From positions 1-6,656 of the forward strand of contig CAKQBM010000096.1 in assembly GCA_934216185.1 (NCBI GenBank): a DNA stretch of 6,656 nucleotides, given 5' to 3'. The notes beneath the pieces were generated by a model, which had not been told where the DNA came from, made no database searches, and saw only the letters and a program-made list of their open reading frames with translations. Origin of the DNA: an uncultured Streptococcus sp. GTDB lineage: Bacteria; Bacillota; Bacilli; Lactobacillales; Streptococcaceae. This document shows positions 1 through 5,493 of the stretch, in pieces (the first letter of the stretch is position 1; every line of letters starts with the position of its first letter). The position numbers were made by a program, and so were the translations under genes.

Positions 1-21
1 CTATCCTTCTCCTATAAAAAG

Positions 22-30
22 TGGTAAAAT
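22..30 (+). promoter_or_regulatory. Extended -10 promoter of pepA
   Basis: The sequence TGGTAAAAT carries the TG dinucleotide one base before TAAAAT, which matches TATAAT at five of six positions, so it reads as an extended -10 element. A start point near 37 would give a leader of about 18 bases. At a 17-base spacing the -35 position would be about 2-7 (TATCCT), which is poor and lies at the window edge. Extended -10 promoters in streptococci often work without a good -35. This is inferred from the motif only. Confidence 0.55.
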
Positions 31-54
31 GGATGAAAGAAAGAAGGAACTGAA

Positions 55-1119
55 ATGACAACATTATTTTCAAAAATCAAAGAAGTAACAGAACTTGCTG
101 CGATCTCAGGTCATGAAGCGCCTGTCCGTGCTTATCTTCGTGAAAAATTGACACCGCATGTGGATGAAGTGGTGACAGATGGCTTGGGTGGTATTTTCGG
201 TATCAAGCATTCAGAAGCTGTGGATGCACCGCGTGTCTTGGTCGCTTCTCACATGGATGAAGTTGGTTTTATGGTTAGCGAAATCAAGCCAGACGGTACC
301 TTCCGTGTCGTAGAAATCGGTGGCTGGAACCCTATGGTGGTCAGCAGCCAACGTTTTAAACTCTTGACTCGTGATGGTCGTGAAATTCCAGTGATTTCAG
401 GTTCTGTTCCTCCACATTTGACTCGTGGAAAGGGTGGACCAACCATGCCAGCCATTGCCGATATCGTTTTTGATGGTGGTTTTGCGGACAAGGCTGAGGC
501 AGAAAGCTTTGGCATCCGTCCTGGTGACACTATTGTTCCAGATAGTTCTGCGATCTTGACAGCCAATGAAAAAAATATCATCTCAAAAGCTTGGGATAAC
601 CGCTACGGTGTTCTTATGGTGAGCGAGTTAGCAGAAGCCCTTTCAGGTCAAAAACTCGGAAATGAACTCTATCTTGGCTCTAACGTCCAAGAAGAGGTTG
701 GTCTGCGTGGGGCTCATACTTCTACAACTAAGTTTGACCCAGAAGTTTTCCTAGCAGTTGATTGCTCACCAGCAGGTGATGTCTATGGTGGTCAAGGCAA
801 GATTGGAGATGGAACCTTGATTCGTTTCTACGACCCAGGTCACTTGCTTCTCCCAGGAATGAAGGATTTCCTTTTGACAACGGCTGAAGAAGCTGGTATC
901 AAGTACCAGTATTACTGTGGTAAAGGTGGAACAGACGCTGGCGCAGCTCATCTGAAAAATGGTGGTGTCCCATCTACAACAATCGGCGTTTGTGCTCGTT
1001 ATATCCATTCTCACCAAACCCTCTATGCAATGGATGACTTCTTAGAAGCGCAAGCTTTCTTGCAAGCCTTGGTGAAGAAATTGGATCGTTCAACGGTTGA
1101 TTTGATTAAAAATTATTAA
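55..1119 (+). CDS. pepA: Glutamyl aminopeptidase, peptidase family M42
   Basis: This is a cytoplasmic metallo-aminopeptidase that removes N-terminal acidic residues (Glu, Asp) from peptides, helping to recycle amino acids from imported peptides. The 354-residue length is normal for family M42, whose members form large tetrahedral dodecamers with two metal ions per subunit. The expected metal-site residues are all visible: His66 in SHMDE, Asp181 in AWDNRYG, the Glu213-Glu214 pair in VQEEVG (the first is the expected catalytic base), Asp236 in AVDCSPAGD and His318 in YIHSH. The start at 55 is supported by AAGGA at 44-48, six bases upstream. The gene is intact and is followed after 20 bases by a small helical-protein gene, probably in the same transcript. 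Family assignment is firm. Preference for Glu/Asp comes from knowledge of streptococcal and lactococcal PepA. Confidence 0.95.
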   Translation: MTTLFSKIKEVTELAAISGHEAPVRAYLREKLTPHVDEVVTDGLGGIFGIKHSEAVDAPRVLVASHMDEVGFMVSEIKPDGTFRVVEIGGWNPMVVSSQRFKLLTRDGREIPVISGSVPPHLTRGKGGPTMPAIADIVFDGGFADKAEAESFGIRPGDTIVPDSSAILTANEKNIISKAWDNRYGVLMVSELAEALSGQKLGNELYLGSNVQEEVGLRGAHTSTTKFDPEVFLAVDCSPAGDVYGGQGKIGDGTLIRFYDPGHLLLPGMKDFLLTTAEEAGIKYQYYCGKGGTDAGAAHLKNGGVPSTTIGVCARYIHSHQTLYAMDDFLEAQAFLQALVKKLDRSTVDLIKNY

Positions 1120-1139
1120 ACATAAGGGAGGTGGTAGGA

Positions 1140-1436
1140 ATGGTAGAACCAAACCTAGAAAGCCTTATAAGAGAACTCTACAACCATGCCCGTCAGGGCT
1201 TGAGTGAAGATTTAGTTGCTGCTCTCCTAGAGACTGCGAAAAAACTGCCTACTACAAATGAGCAATTGCTGGCAGTTCGTCTCTCAGGCCTGGTCAATCG
1301 TGAATTGCTCAAGAATCCCAGACATCCGGCACCTGAGTTGCTCAACTTGGCTCGTTTTATCAAGAGAGAAGAAACCAAGTACAGAGGAACCGCAGCTTCT
1401 GCGCTTATGTACGGGGAGCTCTTTAAAATGCTTTGA
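1140..1436 (+). CDS. Small helical cytoplasmic protein, possible bacteriocin-immunity-type protein
   Basis: The product is 98 residues when read from the ATG at 1140. A longer reading from GTG at 1131 is unlikely because that GTG sits inside the Shine-Dalgarno sequence GGAGGTG (1127-1133), which is placed six bases before the ATG. The protein has no signal peptide or membrane segment. It reads as four or five amphipathic helices, at roughly residues 4-18, 22-36, 40-58, 64-77 and 83-97. Size and helical layout resemble the enterocin A immunity (EntA_Immun-like) family, cytoplasmic four-helix proteins that protect a producer from class IIa-type bacteriocins, and similar streptococcal proteins often carry that label. 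That function is tentative: no bacteriocin precursor or transporter gene is in the window. It lies 20 bases after pepA and probably shares its transcript. The stop codon is inside the terminator stem. The alternative is a conserved protein of unknown role. Confidence 0.8.
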   Translation: MVEPNLESLIRELYNHARQGLSEDLVAALLETAKKLPTTNEQLLAVRLSGLVNRELLKNPRHPAPELLNLARFIKREETKYRGTAASALMYGELFKML

Positions 1437-1462
1437 TTCCATTGCGGATCAAAGCATTTTTT
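1425..1462 (+). terminator. Rho-independent terminator of the pepA operon
   Basis: A perfect 13-base-pair stem pairs 1425-1437 (AAAATGCTTTGAT) with 1448-1460 (ATCAAAGCATTTT). It can extend by a CC/GG pair across one bulged T, leaving the small loop ATTGC. A T-run at 1457-1462 follows on the + strand. The stem includes the TGA stop codon (1434-1436) of the upstream gene. Read on the - strand the same hairpin is followed by TTTT, so it may also act weakly as the terminator of the convergent nptA gene, for which I see no better candidate. Confidence 0.9.
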
Positions 1463-1516
1463 CTATATGGTGGAAAAGCAATTCTTGGTTAGGAAAAGAA
1501 AAAAGCCATCCCATTT

Positions 1517-1667
1517 ATACTCTTCAAAAATCTCTTCAAACCACGTCAACGTCGCCTTGCCGTAGGTATGGTTACTGACTTCGTCAGTTCTATCCACAAC
1601 CTCAAAACAGTGTTTTGAGCAGCCTGCGGCTAGTTTCCTAGTTTGCTCTTTGATTTTCATTGAGTAT
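1517..1667 (+). repeat. BOX element (boxA-boxB-boxC)
   Basis: This 151-base element runs from ATACTC to GAGTAT, which are its inverted ends. It contains CGTCAACGTCGCCTTGCCGT and the following AG (1548-1569), the reverse complement of the widely used BOX-A1R primer site with one difference. Length fits one boxA, one boxB and one boxC (about 59, 45 and 50 bases), in that order on the + strand, approximately 1517-1575, 1576-1620 and 1621-1667. Two hairpins are visible: ACTGAC/GTCAGT at 1574-1588 and CTCAAAAC/GTTTTGAG at 1601-1619. BOX elements are non-coding mobile repeats of pneumococcus and relatives, thought to be spread by a transposase acting in trans. This copy lies between convergent genes, where it disrupts nothing. 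An open frame on the - strand through it is a by-product of the repeat. Confidence 0.95.
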
Positions 1668-1686
1668 TAGGATAGCTTCTTGGTTC

Positions 1687-3318
1687 TTAGATTTGTTCAG
1701 CAATGACTTTTTCAGCTAGATTCATAGCATGGTCTGATACACGAGTGTAGTGGGAAACAATATCGATAAAGTTGACCCCAGCTTGCGTTGAACACTCGCC
1801 CTTGTTGAGGCGTTTGATGTGAGTCTTTCTGAGAACACGTTCCATATTGTTGATTTCTTTATGGCGTTCAATCAGACTTTGAGCTTTTTCAATGTCGTTG
1901 TTTTTCACGCTATCAAGAGCATCCTTGATAAAGCCAGTAGTTTTTTGATAGATATCAGCCAATTCCTGTAAAGCAGCTTCAGAGAACTCAACATTTTTAC
2001 GTTGAAGGTAGTCAGTCAGATTGATTAGAGCTTCTGCGTGGTCCCCAATCCGTTCCAAATCACGGGATGAATCAAGGATGTTTGTGAGCACTTCACTTTC
2101 TTTCTGGCTAAGGGCTTCACTTGAAAGGGTAATAAGGTAACGAGTCAATTTTTCATCAATGGTATTGATGGCTTCTTCTGTCTTGTGGCCTTTTTCAGCA
2201 ACCTTTTCATTGAGGTCAATGATGTAGTTATATGAAAGGTCAAAGGCTTTAGAAGCGTAATTTCCTAAGTGAAGGAGTTCTTTTTTCGCATTTCCGAGAG
2301 CGATAGATGGAGCTTGTTTGATGAAATGCTCATCAAGATAAAGTGGCTCGTACTTCACAACCTCATCTTCACCAGGGATGAGCTTGGTTACAAAGAAAGC
2401 CAAGGCTCCGATGAATGGAAATTGGATAATAGTATTTGTAATATTAAAGGTTCCGTGGGCGAAGGCAATGGTCATTTCCGGTGCTAGATTTAGCGTAGAT
2501 TCAAACCATTGAATCAAGCCAGTGAAAGGTACAAGGAAGACAATACAGATAACCGTACCAATCACGTTAAAGGCGACATGGGCACCAGCAACACGTTTGG
2601 CGGCGATATTGGCTCCAAGAGAAGCAATAATAGCTGTAATGGTCGTTCCGATATTATCACCAAACAAGACTGGTAGGGCACCTTGTAGATCAATCAAACC
2701 ACTTGCGTAAAGATTCTGTAGGATACCGATAGTTGCGGAAGAAGCTTGAATGAGTAGGGTTAGTCCAGTTCCGACAAAGACACCTAGAATAGGACTCTTA
2801 CTTAGTTCGACCATGTAGTCTCTAAAGACTTGCAGGTCTTTTAGAGGCTCCATTGCACCGCTCATAAGATTGAGAGCGAAGAAGATACCACCTACACCAA
2901 AAATGATACGTCCGATGTTATTGATGGAGCGATTCTTGGTGAAGAAGAGAAAAATCGCTCCGATGAAAAGCATTGGTAAGGCGTAATCTCCTAGCTTAAA
3001 ACCGATGATAAAGGATGTAACGGTAGTTCCAATATTGGCACCCATGACAATACCGATAGCTTGACGCAAGGTCAAAAGTCCTGCACTGACTAGTCCCACT
3101 GTAATGACTGTGACACCAGAACTTGACTGAATTAGCGCCGTCATACCGATACCAACTAGCACACCGAAGAACGGATTGCTGGTATATTTGTCAATGTAAA
3201 AACGAAGGCGATCTCCAGCAGCTTGTTGTAAACCGTCTCCCATGGTCTTGATACTATATAAGAATAGTCCCAGACCACCTAAAAAGTGAAATAAAATTTC
3301 CTGCCAATTAATGGACAT
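1687..3318 (-). CDS. nptA: Na+/phosphate cotransporter with C-terminal PhoU-like domain
   Basis: This 543-residue membrane protein imports inorganic phosphate with sodium. The membrane part (about 1-315) holds the two inverted Na_Pi_cotrans repeats. Repeat one has QSSS at 64-67 and GANIGTT at 93-99. Repeat two has QASS at 191-194 and GDNIGTT at 220-226. The paired QSS-type motifs are the substrate and ion site in this family. From about residue 340 the protein is a soluble helical PhoU-like domain with the signature segments DLERIGDHAE (420-429) and RVSDHAMNLAE (526-536). The start is supported by GGAGG (complement of 3327-3331), eight bases before the ATG. It is divergent from pgk and transcribed alone. 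The symbol follows the pneumococcal name for a NaPi-PhoU fusion of this type. The tail probably senses or gates transport, which is inference. The gene is intact. Confidence 0.93.
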   Translation of the reverse strand: MSINWQEILFHFLGGLGLFLYSIKTMGDGLQQAAGDRLRFYIDKYTSNPFFGVLVGIGMTALIQSSSGVTVITVGLVSAGLLTLRQAIGIVMGANIGTTVTSFIIGFKLGDYALPMLFIGAIFLFFTKNRSINNIGRIIFGVGGIFFALNLMSGAMEPLKDLQVFRDYMVELSKSPILGVFVGTGLTLLIQASSATIGILQNLYASGLIDLQGALPVLFGDNIGTTITAIIASLGANIAAKRVAGAHVAFNVIGTVICIVFLVPFTGLIQWFESTLNLAPEMTIAFAHGTFNITNTIIQFPFIGALAFFVTKLIPGEDEVVKYEPLYLDEHFIKQAPSIALGNAKKELLHLGNYASKAFDLSYNYIIDLNEKVAEKGHKTEEAINTIDEKLTRYLITLSSEALSQKESEVLTNILDSSRDLERIGDHAEALINLTDYLQRKNVEFSEAALQELADIYQKTTGFIKDALDSVKNNDIEKAQSLIERHKEINNMERVLRKTHIKRLNKGECSTQAGVNFIDIVSHYTRVSDHAMNLAEKVIAEQI

Positions 3319-3361
3319 TTCTTTTTCCTCCGAAAAATAATAACGGAATTTCTCCTATTCT

Positions 3362-3390
3362 ATTTTAAAGGATAAAAGTAAATCTAACAA
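3362..3390 (-). promoter_or_regulatory. Sigma-A promoter of nptA
   Basis: Read on the - strand, TTGTTA (complement of 3385-3390) and TAAAAT (complement of 3362-3367) are separated by exactly 17 bases. They match TTGACA at four of six positions and TATAAT at five of six. The predicted start near 3355 gives a leader of about 37 bases carrying the GGAGG ribosome site. The -35 is part of a palindrome at 3385-3396, listed separately. Confidence 0.65.
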
Positions 3391-3396
3391 GTGTTA
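3385..3396. promoter_or_regulatory. Palindrome over the nptA -35, possible operator
   Basis: The sequence TAACAAGTGTTA is a perfect 5-base inverted repeat (TAACA/TGTTA) around a 2-base centre. It covers the -35 hexamer of the nptA promoter. On the - strand it contains TTAACA, which resembles the TT(A/C/T)A(C/T)A half-site of Bacillus PhoP boxes, but I do not see the regular second and third half-sites needed for a convincing Pho box. Function is inferred only from position and symmetry. Confidence 0.3.
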
Positions 3397-3481
3397 AGCT
3401 AAGATTTTAGAAAGAAAATTCGTTAGAAAAAGTAAAAATAATATACTCTAGCATGTCACAAAAATTAAATATCGAAAAATC

Positions 3482-3499
3482 TTGTGAAATCTTTCCTTA
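3482..3499 (+). promoter_or_regulatory. Rex-like half-conserved operator upstream of pgk
   Basis: The 18 bases match the classical Rex operator TTGTGAAATATTTCACAA at 14 positions. The left half TTGTGAAAT is exact, while the right half (TTTCCTTA) is eroded. The site covers the -35 position of the pgk promoter (around 3493-3498), where a repressor would block polymerase. Rex senses the NADH/NAD+ ratio and controls fermentation genes in streptococci. Whether it binds here is inference, and the region is AT-rich enough for chance partial matches. Confidence 0.3.
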
Positions 3500-3515
3500 T
3501 ATTTCCAAAGTGTGA

Positions 3516-3521
3516 TATAAT
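3516..3521 (+). promoter_or_regulatory. -10 element of the pgk promoter
   Basis: A perfect TATAAT lies 36 bases before the pgk start codon, giving a leader of about 31 bases. At 17-base spacing the -35 would be TTCCTT (3493-3498), a weak match, so activity may depend on other contacts. A second possible promoter lies further upstream: TTCGTT (3419-3424), 17 bases, TATACT (3442-3447). Its -35 is poor and it is only a minor candidate. Confidence 0.7.
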
Positions 3522-3557
3522 AGTTTCGAATAAAATAAATAAAGGGGTTTTTGTAAC

Positions 3558-4754
3558 ATGGCAAAACTTACTGTTAAAGACGTTGACTTGAAAGGTAAAA
3601 AAGTCCTCGTTCGTGTTGACTTCAACGTACCATTGAAAGATGGCGTAATCACTAACGACAACCGTATCACAGCAGCTCTTCCAACTATTAAATACATCAT
3701 CGAACAAGGTGGACGTGCAATTCTTTTCTCTCACCTTGGACGTGTGAAAGAGGAAGCTGATAAAGCTGGTAAATCACTTGCTCCTGTAGCAGCAGACTTG
3801 GCAGCAAAACTTGGTCAAGATGTTGTGTTCCCTGGTGTCACTCGTGGTGCTGAATTAGAAGCGGCTATCAACGCTCTTGAAGATGGACAAGTTCTCTTGG
3901 TTGAAAACACTCGTTACGAAGATGTTGATGGCAAAAAAGAATCTAAAAACGATCCTGAACTTGGTAAATACTGGGCATCACTTGGAGATGGTATCTTCGT
4001 AAACGATGCATTCGGTACAGCTCACCGTGCACACGCATCTAACGTTGGTATCTCAGCAAATGTTGAAAAAGCAGTTGCTGGTTTCCTTCTTGAAAACGAA
4101 ATTGCCTACATCCAAGAAGCAGTTGAAACTCCAGAACGTCCATTCGTAGCGATTCTTGGTGGTTCAAAAGTTTCAGACAAGATTGGTGTTATCGAAAACT
4201 TGCTTGAAAAAGCTGATAAAGTCCTTATCGGTGGTGGTATGACTTACACATTCTACAAAGCACAAGGTATCGAAATCGGTAACTCACTTGTAGAAGAAGA
4301 CAAATTGGATGTTGCGAAAGCTCTTCTTGAAAAAGCAAACGGTAAATTGATCTTGCCAGTTGACTCAAAAGAAGCAAACGCATTTGCTGGCTACACTGAA
4401 GTGCGTGACACTGAAGGTGAAGCAGTTTCTGAAGGCTTCCTTGGTCTTGACATCGGTCCAAAATCTATCGCTAAATTTGACGAAGCTTTGATTGGTGCGA
4501 AAACAGTTGTATGGAATGGACCGATGGGTGTATTTGAAAACCCAGACTTCCAAGCTGGTACAATCGGTGTGATGGATGCTATCGTGAAACAACCAGGCGT
4601 TAAATCAATCATCGGTGGTGGTGACTCAGCTGCCGCAGCGATTAACCTTGGCCGTGCAGATAAGTTCTCATGGATTAGTACGGGCGGAGGCGCTTCAATG
4701 GAACTTCTTGAAGGTAAAGTTCTTCCAGGACTTGCAGCCTTGACAGAAAAATAA
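3558..4754 (+). CDS. pgk: Phosphoglycerate kinase
   Basis: This cytoplasmic glycolytic enzyme transfers phosphate from 1,3-bisphosphoglycerate to ADP, giving 3-phosphoglycerate and ATP. The length of 398 residues is usual for bacteria. The N-terminal substrate domain shows RVDFNVP (19-25, with Asp21 and Asn23), SHLGR (58-62), NTRY with Arg119, and AHRAH around His156. The C-terminal nucleotide domain shows LGGSKVSDK (200-208), GGGM (225-228), NGPMGVFE (320-327), GGGDSAAA (353-360) and STGGGAS (374-380). The ribosome site AAAGGGG (3541-3547) is ten bases before the ATG. Codon use is visibly biased towards preferred codons such as GAA, GGT, CTT and AAA, as expected for a very highly expressed gene. 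It is divergent from nptA, has its own promoter and is followed by a terminator, so it is probably monocistronic. Confidence 0.98.
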   Translation: MAKLTVKDVDLKGKKVLVRVDFNVPLKDGVITNDNRITAALPTIKYIIEQGGRAILFSHLGRVKEEADKAGKSLAPVAADLAAKLGQDVVFPGVTRGAELEAAINALEDGQVLLVENTRYEDVDGKKESKNDPELGKYWASLGDGIFVNDAFGTAHRAHASNVGISANVEKAVAGFLLENEIAYIQEAVETPERPFVAILGGSKVSDKIGVIENLLEKADKVLIGGGMTYTFYKAQGIEIGNSLVEEDKLDVAKALLEKANGKLILPVDSKEANAFAGYTEVRDTEGEAVSEGFLGLDIGPKSIAKFDEALIGAKTVVWNGPMGVFENPDFQAGTIGVMDAIVKQPGVKSIIGGGDSAAAAINLGRADKFSWISTGGGASMELLEGKVLPGLAALTEK

Positions 4755-4773
4755 GATTTCATAAATGAATCAA

Positions 4774-4806
4774 AGAAGAGGGGAATGGAAGTTCCTCTTT
4801 TCTTTT
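4774..4806 (+). terminator. Rho-independent terminator of pgk
   Basis: AAGAGG (4776-4781) pairs with CCTCTT (4794-4799), extended outward by a G-T and an A-T pair. Inside it, GGAA (4782-4785) can pair with TTCC (4792-4795) in an alternative fold with a two-G bulge. The T-rich tail TTTTCTTTT (4798-4806) follows directly. It lies 19 bases after the pgk stop codon and before the next promoter. Confidence 0.8.
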
Positions 4807-4840
4807 GCACAAAATAAAAACGCTTCCTCTCAACTATTGC

Positions 4841-4863
4841 TCATAAAATCATCCAATTTATGA
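4841..4863. promoter_or_regulatory. Inverted repeat abutting the -10 of the membrane-protein gene, possible operator
   Basis: TCATAAA (4841-4847) and TTTATGA (4857-4863) form a perfect 7-base inverted repeat with a 9-base gap. It ends exactly one base before the -10 TAAAAT and fills the -35/spacer region of the promoter. There is no T-tract, so it is unlikely to be a terminator. A regulator binding here would block transcription. No family is assigned. Confidence 0.3.
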
Positions 4864-4869
4864 TAAAAT
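4861..4869 (+). promoter_or_regulatory. Extended -10 promoter of the DUF939-like gene
   Basis: TGATAAAAT is an extended -10 (TG, one base, TAAAAT). No good -35 exists at normal spacing. TTGCTC at 4837-4842 is 21 bases away, too far. The predicted start near 4876 leaves a leader of about 14 bases. Confidence 0.55.
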
Positions 4870-4889
4870 GGAAATAGAAAGTTGAGATT

Positions 4890-5417
4890 ATGAGTTATTT
4901 TAAAAAATATAAATTCGATAAATCCCAGTTTAAACTTGGTATGCGAACCTTTAAAACAGGTATTGCTGTTTTTCTAGTTCTCTTGATTTTTGGCTTTTTT
5001 GGCTGGAAAGGTCTTCAAATCGGTGCTTTGACAGCTGTTTTTAGCCTGAGGGAGAGTTTTGATAAGAGTGTTCATTTTGGGACTTCGCGTATTCTAGGAA
5101 ATAGTATTGGTGGCCTCTATGCCTTGGTTTTCTTCCTAATAAATAGTTTTTTTCACGAAGCCTTTTGGGTGACCTTGGTAGTTGTTCCAATCTGCACCAT
5201 GTTAACCATTATGACAAATGTAGCTATGAATAACAAAGCAGGGGTTATTGGTGGTGTAGCGGCTATGTTAATCATTACCCTATCGATTCCGAGTGGGGAA
5301 ACGATTTTGTACGTGTTTGCACGTGTATCAGAAACTTTTATGGGAGTTTTTGTCGCAATTCTGGTAAATTACGATATTGACCGCATTCGTCTCTTTTTAG
5401 AAAAAAAAGAAAAATAA
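4890..5417 (+). CDS. Membrane protein of the aromatic acid exporter type (ArAE_1 / DUF939-like)
   Basis: The protein has 175 residues and about six hydrophobic segments, at roughly 22-38, 42-53, 70-88, 92-112, 117-135 and 138-160. The N-terminus and C-terminus are both lysine-rich, consistent with a cytoplasmic location. The segment FKTGIAVFLVLLIFGFFGWK, the following ALTAVFSLRESFDKSV, and the later small-residue stretch NNKAGVIGGVAAML resemble the membrane half of the aromatic acid exporter / FUSC-like superfamily. Full-length relatives add a soluble C-terminal domain, which is absent here, so this is a membrane-only version. Substrate is unknown and the exporter name is a family label. The ribosome site is poor: GAG (4884-4886), three bases from the ATG, suggests modest translation. 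It sits between pgk's terminator and glnR, with its own promoter. No terminator follows, so read-through into glnRA is possible. Confidence 0.8.
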   Translation: MSYFKKYKFDKSQFKLGMRTFKTGIAVFLVLLIFGFFGWKGLQIGALTAVFSLRESFDKSVHFGTSRILGNSIGGLYALVFFLINSFFHEAFWVTLVVVPICTMLTIMTNVAMNNKAGVIGGVAAMLIITLSIPSGETILYVFARVSETFMGVFVAILVNYDIDRIRLFLEKKEK

Positions 5418-5435
5418 TGTTACATTTTATAACAT
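5417..5435. promoter_or_regulatory. GlnR operator of glnRA
   Basis: ATGTTA, seven bases, TAACAT is a perfect match to the GlnR box ATGTNA-N7-TNACAT known from low-GC Gram-positive bacteria. It begins on the last base of the previous gene's stop codon and ends six bases before the -35 of the glnR promoter. Binding of GlnR, stimulated by glutamine through feedback-inhibited glutamine synthetase, is expected to repress the operon that encodes both. Confidence 0.93.
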
Positions 5436-5441
5436 TATCAA

Positions 5442-5470
5442 TTGACGTTTGTCTTTTTTTAGACTATAAT
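5442..5470 (+). promoter_or_regulatory. Sigma-A promoter of glnRA
   Basis: TTGACG (5442-5447) and a perfect TATAAT (5465-5470) are separated by 17 bases, a near-consensus promoter. The spacer holds a run of seven T at 5454-5460. The predicted start near 5477 gives a leader of about 17 bases containing the ribosome site. Confidence 0.92.
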
Positions 5471-5493
5471 AGACAGAAAGAAGGAAATTGTAA

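Noticed and set aside
29..58. Nine-codon upstream frame (ATG at 29) whose TGA overlaps the pepA ATG
   Set aside because: It begins inside the predicted -10 element, so it would lie upstream of the predicted transcript start. It also has no ribosome site.
1258..1578. 106-residue + strand frame
   Set aside because: It overlaps the 98-residue gene out of frame, runs through the terminator into the BOX element, and has an unlikely composition (many Ser, Cys and Trp).
1463..1660. 65-residue open frame on the - strand
   Set aside because: It is the translation of the BOX repeat plus flanking DNA. Such frames recur wherever BOX elements occur and show no ribosome site or domain.
3385..3410. Full PhoP/PhoB-type box upstream of nptA
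   Set aside because: Only one good TTAACA half-site is present. The regularly spaced repeats that define a Pho box are not there.
3319..3557. Possible small RNA or extra gene between nptA and pgk
   Set aside because: The 239 bases hold two divergent promoters and AT-rich DNA. I see no terminator-like hairpin or coding frame with a ribosome site that would define another gene.
4391..4810. 139-residue - strand frame opposite the end of pgk
   Set aside because: It lies antisense to a strongly codon-biased pgk and its sequence is explained by the complementary codons. It starts inside the terminator and has no ribosome site.
5401..5408. A8 run near the end of the DUF939-like gene as a phase-variation tract
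   Set aside because: It lies in the last few codons (the lysine-rich tail), so slippage would barely change the protein.
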